In this document: positions 18,667 through 25,628 of the stretch, piece after piece
How the letters are laid out: the number at the start of each line of letters is the position of its first letter
How positions within the stretch are numbered: position 1 is the first letter of the stretch
NCBI RefSeq assembly: GCF_026410405.1
Contig: NZ_JAPMLN010000001.1
Location: forward strand, 124,001 to 188,000
Length of the DNA: 64,000 nt
Reading direction: 5' to 3'
Source: Marinicella gelatinilytica
Lineage (GTDB): Bacteria; Pseudomonadota; Gammaproteobacteria; Xanthomonadales; Marinicellaceae
Notes under the pieces: generated by a model
The model's database searches: none
What the model was told of the DNA's origin: nothing
Seen by the model: the letters and a program-made list of their open reading frames with translations, nothing else
Made by a program: the position numbers and the translations under genes

Positions 18667-18699
18667 AAGTCACCTCTGATTTTTAGATGTATATCCCTG

Positions 18700-18729
18700 T
18701 AAACAGCTCAATAACATGCTTACTGCCAA
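18700..18729 (-). promoter_or_regulatory. Conserved bipartite promoter element TTGGCAGT-N16-TGTTTA (copy 1)
   Basis: On the minus strand TTGGCAGT (complement of 18722-18729) is followed after exactly 16 bases by TGTTTA (complement of 18700-18705), 34 bases before the ATG of the first beta-helix gene. The same two boxes with the same gap occur before three other leftward transcription units. The 16-base gap fits -35/-10 spacing for ECF sigma factors. The boxes do not match the housekeeping TTGACA/TATAAT. Confidence 0.7.
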
Positions 18730-18793
18730 TTAGTTATAAAAATCGAGAATATAGTTTTATATGGCAACTTTTAGGAGTGCTGCTAAATCAGAT

Positions 18794-18920
18794 ACTAAGC
18801 TCATTGAGCCTATCCATGTGCATCACAATCTGAATTAGGCTTCGACGCGGCTCAACCGGCTTGGCAATATACATGGATTCATTTACTTTAGCGACTAAGT
18901 CCACTGAGCTTGTCGAAGTG
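18794..18920. repeat. Second palindromic repeat family (CTTCGACAAGCTCAG type), three degenerate copies
   Basis: CCACTGAGCTTGTCGAAGTG (18901-18920) and GGCTTCGACGCGGCTCAACC (about 18838-18857) are inverted relatives. ACTAAGCTCATTGAGCCTAT (from 18794) matches the segment beginning ACTAAGTCCACTGAGC at 18895 as a diverged direct copy. The CTTCGACAAGCTCAG core is a common dispersed repeat in many bacteria. These copies, promoter copy 1 and the hairpin block at 18954 together explain most of the 340-base gene-free stretch 18667-19006. I see no gene in it. Confidence 0.6.
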
Positions 18921-18953
18921 TTATGATTCGAATAATTATAACGTTGAATATAA

Positions 18954-18995
18954 AATGGATCACATCCTTGATGACCCATTCTGAGAGAGCTTACT
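18954..18995. repeat. Hairpin and 3' flank shared by two tandem beta-helix genes (copy 2)
   Basis: AATGGAT (18954-18960) and ACCCATT (18974-18980) form the same hairpin as at 16521, with one base changed in the left arm (GGGT to GGAT). The following CTGAGAGAGCTTAC also resembles the first copy. It stands about ten bases past the stop of the 19007-20905 gene, so it was probably copied together with the coding sequence. Confidence 0.6.
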
Positions 18996-19006
18996 TAAAT
19001 AAATAT

Positions 19007-20905
19007 TTACTCAAAACCATTGGCGAAAATAATATCTGGATCGGCTATAACGTTGACAGTGACTGTTCTGTCAGCGGTTAAGCCCACTCTACAGAGGCGG
19101 CCATTTTGTAGAACGATGTCGCAGTTTTGCCAGCTGTCGATCTTAGTGCCTGGTTCAACATCCGCGGTTAAAGTCACCAGATCGCCTTCGATAAATCCGG
19201 CACTGCAGTTTGGCCCACATACAATACCAGCCGGGGAACTGGTTACGGTTACATCAAGTTGGGGGGAGGCTAAGTTTTTAACTATGGTCAGTTGCACTGG
19301 ATTGGCTGCTTGAGCAAATTCAGCATTCAAAAATTTGAAGTTATCCATAGTAATGTCACACGTCGTATCACCCGAACACGCCAAACCCCATTGAATAAAG
19401 GTACTGCCTGCATCAGGCGTGGCCGTGAATGAATAAGTTTGGTTTTCTGGTAATGGCCAGATACAGGTAGAGTCCGCTACAGCACAAGTCAAAGAAAAAT
19501 CATGTAATTGAATTTCACCGTCACCATCACCTGAAAAACTTAAATATAATCTGTGCGCATGGGGCCTTTCAACCGCACCTATGTCACATCTGGCTTGGCC
19601 ATTACCATCACCATCTCTGCGACGACCTTCACCTGAGTAATCCTCGTTAGTGCAGTTTGCCCCTGCATCAACCAAAGGGCTGAGTGGAAAAGGTGGAGCA
19701 ACTAACCTGTCGCCATCGTAATAACTTAATGCCATTAAATTGGCATCTGTATTGGGCATATCGGTTGCGTCGGATGTACAACTGGAACCGGCACTTTCAA
19801 GGTTATAGCCGTTACTTATCAATGTAAAACTGTTCACTTCAATACAACTGGTCGGATTTGAACCCGCGAAGGCATTGCCTTGTACTGCAACTTGAGCAAA
19901 ATTATTCACTGTTATATCAATGGTATCTAAGGAATTAATAAAAGTGTTGTAGTTTACACTGACAATACTGGCTAAAGTCTGAGAAATCCCTGTTGCCAAT
20001 ATTGATTGACCCACATTGCTGGCTGAGAAAATAGAGTTTTTTATGGCTCCTCTGGAATTGGTTGCAGAAATGGTGGCAATACCTGTATTGTTGAGAAATA
20101 ATGACGTATTGATGTCTAAAGTTTGTTGCAATGTAGCAACAGTTGAGCCACTACCCGTGTTGTTACTCACGAATTGGCTGTTGTTAATACGAGTAAAGAT
20201 TGTATCTATATCTTGAAACAAACGATATTTCCGTAAAACTGCAGCCCCATCCTCTGTGGCTGTATTGTATTCGAATATACTGTTATTAACGATAAATTCA
20301 TAAGCCCCACCGGCAGCGATGGCGCCTCCAAAATCTGCTGAATTTGATTGAAACAAAGTGTTTTCAATAATTAAGCTGTTGATAGACTGGGTCGTACCAT
20401 CTTGAGTATCGGCGTGAATGGCGCCACCATAATTATTATCGCTGGCTGCCGTGTTATTTAAAAATTGCATGTCTTCAATGGTTAATTCACCTACATTCAC
20501 CACATCAATGGCACTGGATCTGGCACCACCGATGCGCATGTCTTGTATTTTGATATCATCAGTGGTGTTAATTTGGAAGATATGCCCATCGAAACCAGCT
20601 GCTGGAAACAGCACCAAATTATCTGCACCTGGGCCCTGAATCTCTACGCCTTCAATAATGGGCAAGGTCGAGTTGAGTTGAATGCTGTCACCGCTGGTGC
20701 CAATTAATACCCAAATCAAGTCATCTCCCAAACCCTTAGAACAACCAAAATAAGCCACATCATAGTTGGCAGCAGCCAAGGCCTCTCTCAGGGTACATAG
20801 GTTGTCATCAATGGCCGCATCTTGGTTGCTGTTGACCACGATGAGATTGGCTTGAGCCATCATGCTGAGTAACAACAAGCCCGACAATAAACTGAATTTT
20901 TTCAT
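19007..20905 (-). CDS. Secreted right-handed beta-helix protein, paralogue of its downstream neighbour
   Basis: The 632-residue product has a signal peptide (MKKFSLLSGLLLLSMMAQAN), a CSLREA-type motif (DNLCTLREALAAANYD), a beta-helix region of about 330 residues, the FIQWGLACSGDTTCDITM repeat near residue 510, a second Cys-containing repeat and the tail IIFANGFE. Architecture and motif order match 16567-18666 throughout, so the two arose by tandem duplication and then diverged, mainly in the helix region. Cell-surface location is likely. The ligand or enzymatic activity is unknown. The promoter element TTGGCAGT-N16-TGTTTA stands 34 bases before the ATG, the same distance as in the paralogue. 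Confidence 0.85.
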   Translation of the reverse strand: MKKFSLLSGLLLLSMMAQANLIVVNSNQDAAIDDNLCTLREALAAANYDVAYFGCSKGLGDDLIWVLIGTSGDSIQLNSTLPIIEGVEIQGPGADNLVLFPAAGFDGHIFQINTTDDIKIQDMRIGGARSSAIDVVNVGELTIEDMQFLNNTAASDNNYGGAIHADTQDGTTQSINSLIIENTLFQSNSADFGGAIAAGGAYEFIVNNSIFEYNTATEDGAAVLRKYRLFQDIDTIFTRINNSQFVSNNTGSGSTVATLQQTLDINTSLFLNNTGIATISATNSRGAIKNSIFSASNVGQSILATGISQTLASIVSVNYNTFINSLDTIDITVNNFAQVAVQGNAFAGSNPTSCIEVNSFTLISNGYNLESAGSSCTSDATDMPNTDANLMALSYYDGDRLVAPPFPLSPLVDAGANCTNEDYSGEGRRRDGDGNGQARCDIGAVERPHAHRLYLSFSGDGDGEIQLHDFSLTCAVADSTCIWPLPENQTYSFTATPDAGSTFIQWGLACSGDTTCDITMDNFKFLNAEFAQAANPVQLTIVKNLASPQLDVTVTSSPAGIVCGPNCSAGFIEGDLVTLTADVEPGTKIDSWQNCDIVLQNGRLCRVGLTADRTVTVNVIADPDIIFANGFE

Positions 20906-20938
20906 AAATCACCATTTTTTTTTAATGTAATAACCCTT

Positions 20939-20968
20939 TAAACAAGCGAGCTGATGGTTTACTGCCAA
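20939..20968 (-). promoter_or_regulatory. Conserved bipartite promoter element TTGGCAGT-N16-TGTTTA (copy 2)
   Basis: TTGGCAGT (complement of 20961-20968) and TGTTTA (complement of 20939-20944) are separated by 16 bases and lie 34 bases upstream of the second beta-helix gene. The AAAGGG following TGTTT resembles copy 1 (ACAGGG), but the 16-base gap itself differs between the two copies, so the boxes are conserved beyond simple duplication. Confidence 0.7.
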
Positions 20969-21042
20969 ATATTCTTTTAATTTTGTGATGAGTTTTACTG
21001 TGGTTACTTTGGTGAGGATCAAAGGAAGCTAAACTCATCCCC

Positions 21043-21203
21043 AAAGACGCTGGGTACCGGCCTGCGCCGGTAAGGTTGCTATTTATGGTTTTATCCTGAA
21101 ATGATACGACCTGAGGTTCACTCAAACAACAGTTCCGGGTGTTTCTGGCTTCAGCAATAAAATCATTATTCCTTGCCGGCGAAGGCCGGCATCCAGCGTT
21201 TTT
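21043..21203. repeat. Inverted pair of CCGGC hairpin repeats (pair C)
   Basis: The left element at 21043-21075 has stem TACCGGC-CTGC-GCCGGTA. The right element at 21171-21203 has TGCCGGC-GAAG-GCCGGCA. The two hairpins differ in both the closing base pair and the loop, yet each stem stays fully paired. The spacer of about 95 bases shows weak similarity to that of pair E (TATTTATG, then CTGAA). With promoter copy 2 it accounts for most of the 316-base gene-free stretch 20906-21221, where I see no gene. Confidence 0.85.
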
Positions 21204-21221
21204 AGTCAGAATGTATAGGCG

Positions 21222-21560
21222 TTATTCAATCACGCCAGATGCAGCACCGGAGAAGGGAGTTGTTATGCCTTTTTCCTGCATCATCTTGGGCGATAGCTTG
21301 CATGAATTGGGACTGCCGAACCGTCCGGGTTTAAAAACCCACACCACACAGACATCTGCAGCTTCGCAAGCTTTTGAACATTGCGCGGCATCGGCCACGG
21401 TGCCTTTTTCAGGCTGTACATCATCGGCCAGATAAAACTGGTTATGGTCGCCATCAGCGGGCATGCTGTAAATGGTGTCTTTTTGCATGGCTTGCACACC
21501 ACTGCTTAGACCCATTAAACCCATTAGAATGGTTGCTGTTACAAATTTTTTGTTTATCAT
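21222..21560 (-). CDS. Small secreted PAN/apple-like protein
   Basis: The 112-residue protein has a signal peptide (cleavage near GVQAMQ) and a single compact domain with four cysteines (61, 65, 71, 87) in the arrangement C-x3-C-x5-C-x15-C. The segment CSKACEAADVCVVWVFKP, followed by SCKLS, matches the core of PAN/apple domains, which bind protein or carbohydrate partners. The ATG is preceded by GGAGAA. It begins 62 bases after the stop of the third beta-helix gene on the same strand and has no copy of the shared promoter of its own, so it is probably the second gene of that unit and may act with that protein at the cell surface. Confidence 0.75.
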   Translation of the reverse strand: MINKKFVTATILMGLMGLSSGVQAMQKDTIYSMPADGDHNQFYLADDVQPEKGTVADAAQCSKACEAADVCVVWVFKPGRFGSPNSCKLSPKMMQEKGITTPFSGAASGVIE

Positions 21561-21622
21561 ACATTTCTCCGTTGGTTAAAGTACGGTTGGCTTTGCCCAC
21601 CACAAAGCTACGATACATGCTT

Positions 21623-23620
21623 TTACTGGCAGACAATGCCATCAAAGCCGTCTTTGAATAGGTAATCACTGACTGCCAATTGTTTGATTTCCAGGAATTC
21701 GGTGCGAACCACCGGTCCGCCTTGAAGTTGGGCTGTGGCCGCCACTTCCGTGGTGTATTGGCCCGGCGATGTGGCTTGATGACCAAGCTTAATAGTGAAT
21801 GGAACTGTGCTTTGCGTAAACGAAATGGTGTCCGAGGGTAAAAACACGCACTGGCTGTCCGGGTTGTCGCACGTTAACACCGGTTCTTCGCTCCAGCCGT
21901 TGATGGAATCGGCCTGACAATCAATGGTACAGGTCATGGCCGAGGTGGTGGTGAATGCGGTGGTCTCACAACTGATGGCAAAATCGGCATCGCCGGCCAG
22001 TTGAAATGAAGGTGAAAATTCAGAGGTACGGCCGGCCGCATCTGTGGCGGTGGTGACGATTAAATCGCCTTCGGCCACAGGGCCATCAGCGAACAAGGTC
22101 CTGAACACCGGCGTGCCGGACAGGTATTGGGCCGCAGTGTAGGTGGTACTTGCTAAAAAGGTCTGGCCTTCTTCACTGCTAATATCTGCGGCATAAATAT
22201 CAATAGTCATGGGGTAATCGCTGGCACCAATTTGGCTGTCGACTGAAAAACTGATTTGTATGCGGTTACCGCTGGTATCGTATTGGGCGGCTTGAATATC
22301 CGGATAATTTTGTAAACGATTGGGGCCGGCATCCAAGTCTCCTGCATCATTGGTATCAGTGCCCATATCACCTAAATCTATGCCCAAATAATCGTTTTCA
22401 TATATTTGATTACGTAAAATATGTGTGTGGCCGGTGCTGTACCCCGTGACGCGTACTCCGTAACGATTTTTAGCAATGATATTATCAGGGCCAATCACCA
22501 CACGTTCGGCACCGCCGGATGACCAAATGGCGGTGCCGTTTGAAAATCCCGTGCCCGGAAAATTAACGCCGATGCGGTTGTTGCTAACGTTAACATCTTT
22601 GGGTTCATTGGTGATTGAAATGCCATAACTTTCATTGCCGGCAATGGTGTTGTTAATAATGCTAAAGCCGATTCCCCGTTGTATGTACATGCCATCCCGG
22701 TTGGGTAACGCAGCAGTGGCATTTCGATTAAGACCAATAATATTATTATTGATTTCAATGCCGCTGATCTCCTCAACCGGGTAGCCACTGACCTGCATAC
22801 CTATTAAATTGCCCGAAATCAGATTTTGTTGTAACGGCATATTGGTAGAACCAACTCGATGGTTTAGGCCTTTTAACCAGATGCCAATGCTGTCATTCGG
22901 CACGGCGATTTGCCCATCGGGATCGGTGCCAATCATGTTGCCATGAAGCACCAAATTTTTTGACTGAGAAGTTGTTGCAACGCCGTAATGGGTGTTTCCT
23001 GATATAACATTGCCACTACCACCCAAAGTGCCGTAGATGGCATTCCCTGTTCCTTCACTGTCATACTGAATACCAACCCGATTGGGTGCAGCTGCAAGCC
23101 CATAAGGCAAGTTCAGACCAAACCAAGAGTTTGTGACTAAGTTTGTGGAACCATCGGTAATCCGCAACCCGGCTTCATCCCAATAAACCATGGCCACACC
23201 TTTAACAGTCACTCGACCTGACAGTGTTAATCCATCCATAGGATCTTGGTTGGTGCCAGTCCCTGCCAAAGAGCCATCAATCACAATCGTTGGATTCCCC
23301 GCCACAGAACTACCGGCAGTGGTGCCATCTAAAATGATTTCATTCAATTCAGGCAGTTCCGTGTTCGGTTGAATTAACCAATAAAAATAAGCATCTTGAC
23401 CTGTACCGCCTGCCATATAATTTTGATTGACCGCGTCAGCCGGAATGTTGAAGTTTATGGTATCAACGCCAGAATTAGACAACGCTGCGTTGATGGCTCC
23501 CCTTAAGGTGCAAGTGCTGGCATTACACACATCACTATCTGCAGTGGATGTCACGATATATATGGCTGCTTGACTTAATGCAGCCGAACATAAAAATAGG
23601 ATTAATAGAATAATTCGCAT
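21623..23620 (-). CDS. Third secreted right-handed beta-helix protein with C-terminal tail
   Basis: The 665-residue product begins at the ATG of MRIILLILFLCSAALSQA, chosen because GAGGAAAA stands just upstream and a signal peptide follows directly. An ATG ten codons earlier would put charged residues in front. After the signal comes a CSLREA-like motif (NASTCTLRGAINAALSNSG), then about 380 residues of parallel beta-helix repeats with Asn-Gly turns (for example IINNTIAGNESYGISI and GNVISGNTHYGVA). A beta-sandwich-like region follows, and the tail is YLFKDGFDGIVCQ. It is less similar to the two tandem paralogues than they are to each other and lacks the FIQW repeats. The promoter element lies 24 bases upstream. 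Confidence 0.85.
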   Translation of the reverse strand: MRIILLILFLCSAALSQAAIYIVTSTADSDVCNASTCTLRGAINAALSNSGVDTINFNIPADAVNQNYMAGGTGQDAYFYWLIQPNTELPELNEIILDGTTAGSSVAGNPTIVIDGSLAGTGTNQDPMDGLTLSGRVTVKGVAMVYWDEAGLRITDGSTNLVTNSWFGLNLPYGLAAAPNRVGIQYDSEGTGNAIYGTLGGSGNVISGNTHYGVATTSQSKNLVLHGNMIGTDPDGQIAVPNDSIGIWLKGLNHRVGSTNMPLQQNLISGNLIGMQVSGYPVEEISGIEINNNIIGLNRNATAALPNRDGMYIQRGIGFSIINNTIAGNESYGISITNEPKDVNVSNNRIGVNFPGTGFSNGTAIWSSGGAERVVIGPDNIIAKNRYGVRVTGYSTGHTHILRNQIYENDYLGIDLGDMGTDTNDAGDLDAGPNRLQNYPDIQAAQYDTSGNRIQISFSVDSQIGASDYPMTIDIYAADISSEEGQTFLASTTYTAAQYLSGTPVFRTLFADGPVAEGDLIVTTATDAAGRTSEFSPSFQLAGDADFAISCETTAFTTTSAMTCTIDCQADSINGWSEEPVLTCDNPDSQCVFLPSDTISFTQSTVPFTIKLGHQATSPGQYTTEVAATAQLQGGPVVRTEFLEIKQLAVSDYLFKDGFDGIVCQ

Positions 23621-23643
23621 GGTTTTCCTCGTTGTTTTATAAT

Positions 23644-23673
23644 CAAACAAAACAAAATGAAAAAAACTGCCAA
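23644..23673 (-). promoter_or_regulatory. Conserved bipartite promoter element TTGGCAGT-N16-TGTTTG (copy 3)
   Basis: TTGGCAGT (complement of 23666-23673) and TGTTTG (complement of 23644-23649) are 16 bases apart and lie 24 bases before the third beta-helix gene. The last base of the -10-like box is G instead of A. The gap itself is T-rich and unlike the other copies. This copy and repeat pair D are the only structure I see in the 358-base gene-free stretch 23621-23978. Confidence 0.65.
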
Positions 23674-23808
23674 ATTTTTTATTTTAATTAATCAGGTGTT
23701 GCTTTCTGTAAGAAGCCGATTAAACGATAATTGATTGAGATTAACAGTGTTTTATTGAAACGCTATCATCGTTAGCTGATAGAGAAGGGTATGTGTTGGA
23801 TCATGTCT

Positions 23809-23942
23809 AAAGACGCTGGATACCGGCCTGCGCCGGTAAGAAAATTTTTATACGCTATTTTTTCCAAGCAGTACAGCGAGAAAAGTATGGTGCATGATTC
23901 AAAGAAAACACTTGCCGGCGCAGGCCGGCATCCAGTGTCTTT
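23809..23942. repeat. Inverted pair of CCGGC hairpin repeats flanking the nuclease gene (pair D)
   Basis: The left element at 23809-23841 (stem TACCGGC-CTGC-GCCGGTA) and right element at 23911-23942 (stem TGCCGGC-GCAG-GCCGGCA) face each other across 69 bases, the shortest spacer in the window. The pair ends 36 bases before the GIY-YIG start codon. Confidence 0.9.
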
Positions 23943-23978
23943 GGGTATGGTGTTTAATGGTGTGATATGATTTAATTT

Positions 23979-24266
23979 ATGAAACACCCTGCGGTTTATA
24001 TCCTCACCAATAAAAGAAACGGAACGCTTTATATTGGCGCCACCGATGATTTAATTCGAAGGATTTATGAGCATAAAAATGAATTGGTGGATGGTTTTAC
24101 TAAAAAGTACCATCTGCATAAACTGGTTTATTATGAATTACATGAGTCTAAGGATTCAGCGTTGTTACGAGAAAGCCAAATGAAGGAATGGAAAAGAGCT
24201 TGGAAGATTAACTTAATTGAAAAAAACAATCCGTATTGGAATGATTTGTACTTGGATTTTATTTAA
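23979..24266 (+). CDS. Stand-alone GIY-YIG endonuclease-like protein (UPF0213 type)
   Basis: The 95-residue protein is a single GIY-YIG domain. Expected features are V6-Y7-I8, Y18-I19-G20, an Arg at 27 or 28 in DDLIRRIYEH, Glu65 in LLRESQMKEW, and the N84-P85 pair. All catalytic positions are present, so it looks functional. Related proteins are often mislabelled as excinuclease ABC subunit C. There is no DNA-binding domain. Its setting is the interesting point: inverted hairpin-repeat pair D ends 36 bases before the ATG and pair E begins 18 bases after the stop, so the gene lies in a symmetrical frame of repeats. A role in cutting or moving these repeats is an inference. Confidence 0.88.
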   Translation: MKHPAVYILTNKRNGTLYIGATDDLIRRIYEHKNELVDGFTKKYHLHKLVYYELHESKDSALLRESQMKEWKRAWKINLIEKNNPYWNDLYLDFI

Positions 24267-24283
24267 TGGGGTTGATTTAATCT

Positions 24284-24442
24284 AAGACACTGGATACCGG
24301 CCTTCGCCGGTAAGAAATGTTATTTATGTCTGTTCTGAAGTATTAAAGCCCATCAGTAAATTAAGATTAATAATCGGCAAAAACTAAAAACGACCATAAG
24401 TGGTAACTACCTTACCGGCGAAGGCCGGTATCCAGCGTCTTT
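24284..24442. repeat. Inverted pair of CCGGC hairpin repeats flanking the nuclease gene (pair E)
   Basis: The left element at 24284-24314 (stem TACCGGC-CTTC-GCCGGTA) and right element at 24411-24442 (stem TACCGGC-GAAG-GCCGGTA) are separated by 96 bases. Both loops are of the CTTC/GAAG type, whereas pair D on the other side of the nuclease gene has CTGC/GCAG. It fills most of the gap to the next gene. Confidence 0.9.
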
Positions 24443-24470
24443 GAGTCGGGTGGATACAAGGGTTGTTTTT

Positions 24471-25022
24471 TTATTCACAAACATACGGCACCATCCATTC
24501 GCCCCATTTTTCTTCCGCATCTTTGTTTTGTTTTTTGAGTAAATCAAAAAATGCGAACTGGGTGATGATGTTGATACCTTTTAATTTCTGATATAGTTCC
24601 GGGCTGGTCTTGTGGTAGGGGAAGGTATTTTTTGAGAAGTCTTCAAAACGTTTTTTAGCGGTTTCGTTGTATTGCATTGCCACATGTTCTTTGTTGATGG
24701 CGCTTTGTATTTGTTGTTGTTCAGCACCAGTCATGACCATGACATGTTGACCAATGAGCAGCAGTTCGGTTTGCCATGTCTTCAGTAATGCATTGAATTC
24801 GGCTTCAATGCTCTCCGGTTTGGCTTGGTTTTTCGTTAGCCTGTTGGTTTCATCCATGGCTTTTCGGTAAATCTCGACAATTTGAGTGCCGGCTTGTTGG
24901 GCGCTTAGTTTCATACATGTTGCTTCGGTTGTTGTTGGGTTGCTGTCTTGCTGACAGGCCATAAGAAGTAAACCACTCAGTACAATCATAAGCTGAGTGG
25001 TTAATTGAATGAACAGTTTCAT
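24471..25022 (-). CDS. Hypothetical lipoprotein
   Basis: The 183-residue protein has a lipoprotein signal (LSGLLLMAC, lipidated Cys at about 23) followed by a mostly helical sequence rich in Lys, Glu and Gln with no recognised domain. Beyond the lipobox Cys there are two cysteines, one near residue 36 and one next to the C-terminus (VPYVCE), which could form a disulfide. It starts 17 bases after the stop of the upstream lipoprotein gene and most likely shares its transcript, and hence the conserved promoter element at 25495-25524. Confidence 0.75.
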   Translation of the reverse strand: MKLFIQLTTQLMIVLSGLLLMACQQDSNPTTTEATCMKLSAQQAGTQIVEIYRKAMDETNRLTKNQAKPESIEAEFNALLKTWQTELLLIGQHVMVMTGAEQQQIQSAINKEHVAMQYNETAKKRFEDFSKNTFPYHKTSPELYQKLKGINIITQFAFFDLLKKQNKDAEEKWGEWMVPYVCE

Positions 25023-25039
25023 GATTCAGTCTATGTCGC

Positions 25040-25462
25040 TCAATCTATGTCACCGAGGGCCATGGTGCCTTTGATGTCCAGGAATGCCAGTTGGGCTGTA
25101 CCACCATCAAATTTAACGGTTTGAACGTACCAAGTGCCTTCGCTTTCTGGTTCCTCTTCAAATTTCATCAAGGTGTAGCTGTTTTTCTTATTCATCAATT
25201 GACTGATTTTGTAACAAGCTTTATTCAATGAACTGCGATCTTCACCTTCGGCCGAAGCCAGGTCTTTGTATTTTCGATCCCGATCCGAGCCGGAGTAGGC
25301 CACCAAGCCGGCCGCACCACTGTAATCTCCACCTTTGTCGGCACAGGCTTTGACCAATTTGGATAGATTACGCTCGACCCGTTCCCGGGGTGTACCACTT
25401 TCGCTGCAAGCTGAGAGTAGTGCCATCGGAGCGATTAACAAAAAAAGTTTACATACGTTCAT
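25040..25462 (-). CDS. Hypothetical lipoprotein, first gene of a two-gene unit
   Basis: The 140-residue protein begins with a clear lipoprotein signal (LLIAPMALLSAC, Cys at about 19). The mature part is basic at first (RERVERNLSKLVKACADK) and later beta-rich, with one more Cys pair (near 40 and 83). I recognise no family. A strong GAGGAAA ribosome binding site precedes the ATG, and the conserved TTGGCAGT-N16-TGTTTA element stands 33 bases upstream. It is divergent from the ECF sigma gene, with 166 bases between the two starts. Confidence 0.75.
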   Translation of the reverse strand: MNVCKLFLLIAPMALLSACSESGTPRERVERNLSKLVKACADKGGDYSGAAGLVAYSGSDRDRKYKDLASAEGEDRSSLNKACYKISQLMNKKNSYTLMKFEEEPESEGTWYVQTVKFDGGTAQLAFLDIKGTMALGDID

Positions 25463-25494
25463 ATTTTTTTCCTCTTAGTTAGTGTGTATGGGTT

Positions 25495-25524
25495 TAAACA
25501 ACCGAAATGGATTAAAACTGCCAA
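25495..25524 (-). promoter_or_regulatory. Conserved bipartite promoter element TTGGCAGT-N16-TGTTTA (copy 4)
   Basis: TTGGCAGT (complement of 25517-25524) and TGTTTA (complement of 25495-25500) are 16 bases apart and lie 33 bases before the first lipoprotein gene, in the intergenic region shared with the ECF sigma gene. No plus-strand copy is visible before the sigma gene itself. Confidence 0.7.
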
Positions 25525-25628
25525 AAAAATGAAATATCTTCTTTGTATGCCTTGTCATCGTTAAAAATATGATTGTATTTGTTTTTTTCATTTGCTAATC
25601 TATTTAAAAATAATTCGCAAATAAAGTC

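Noticed and set aside
21139-21435. 98-codon plus-strand frame over the PAN-like gene
   Set aside because: It combines repeat sequence with the complement of the PAN-like gene, which has a signal peptide and conserved cysteines on the other strand.
23772-23987. 71-codon minus-strand frame containing GAGRYPAS
   Set aside because: The frame runs through hairpin repeat pair D. The peptide GAGRYPASL is simply the translation of the repeat, as is the similar peptide at 20922-21125.
12475-24442. CRISPR array from the repeated CCGGC palindromes
   Set aside because: The copies are in inverted pairs scattered over 12 kb, not in regular direct order, and no cas gene is present.
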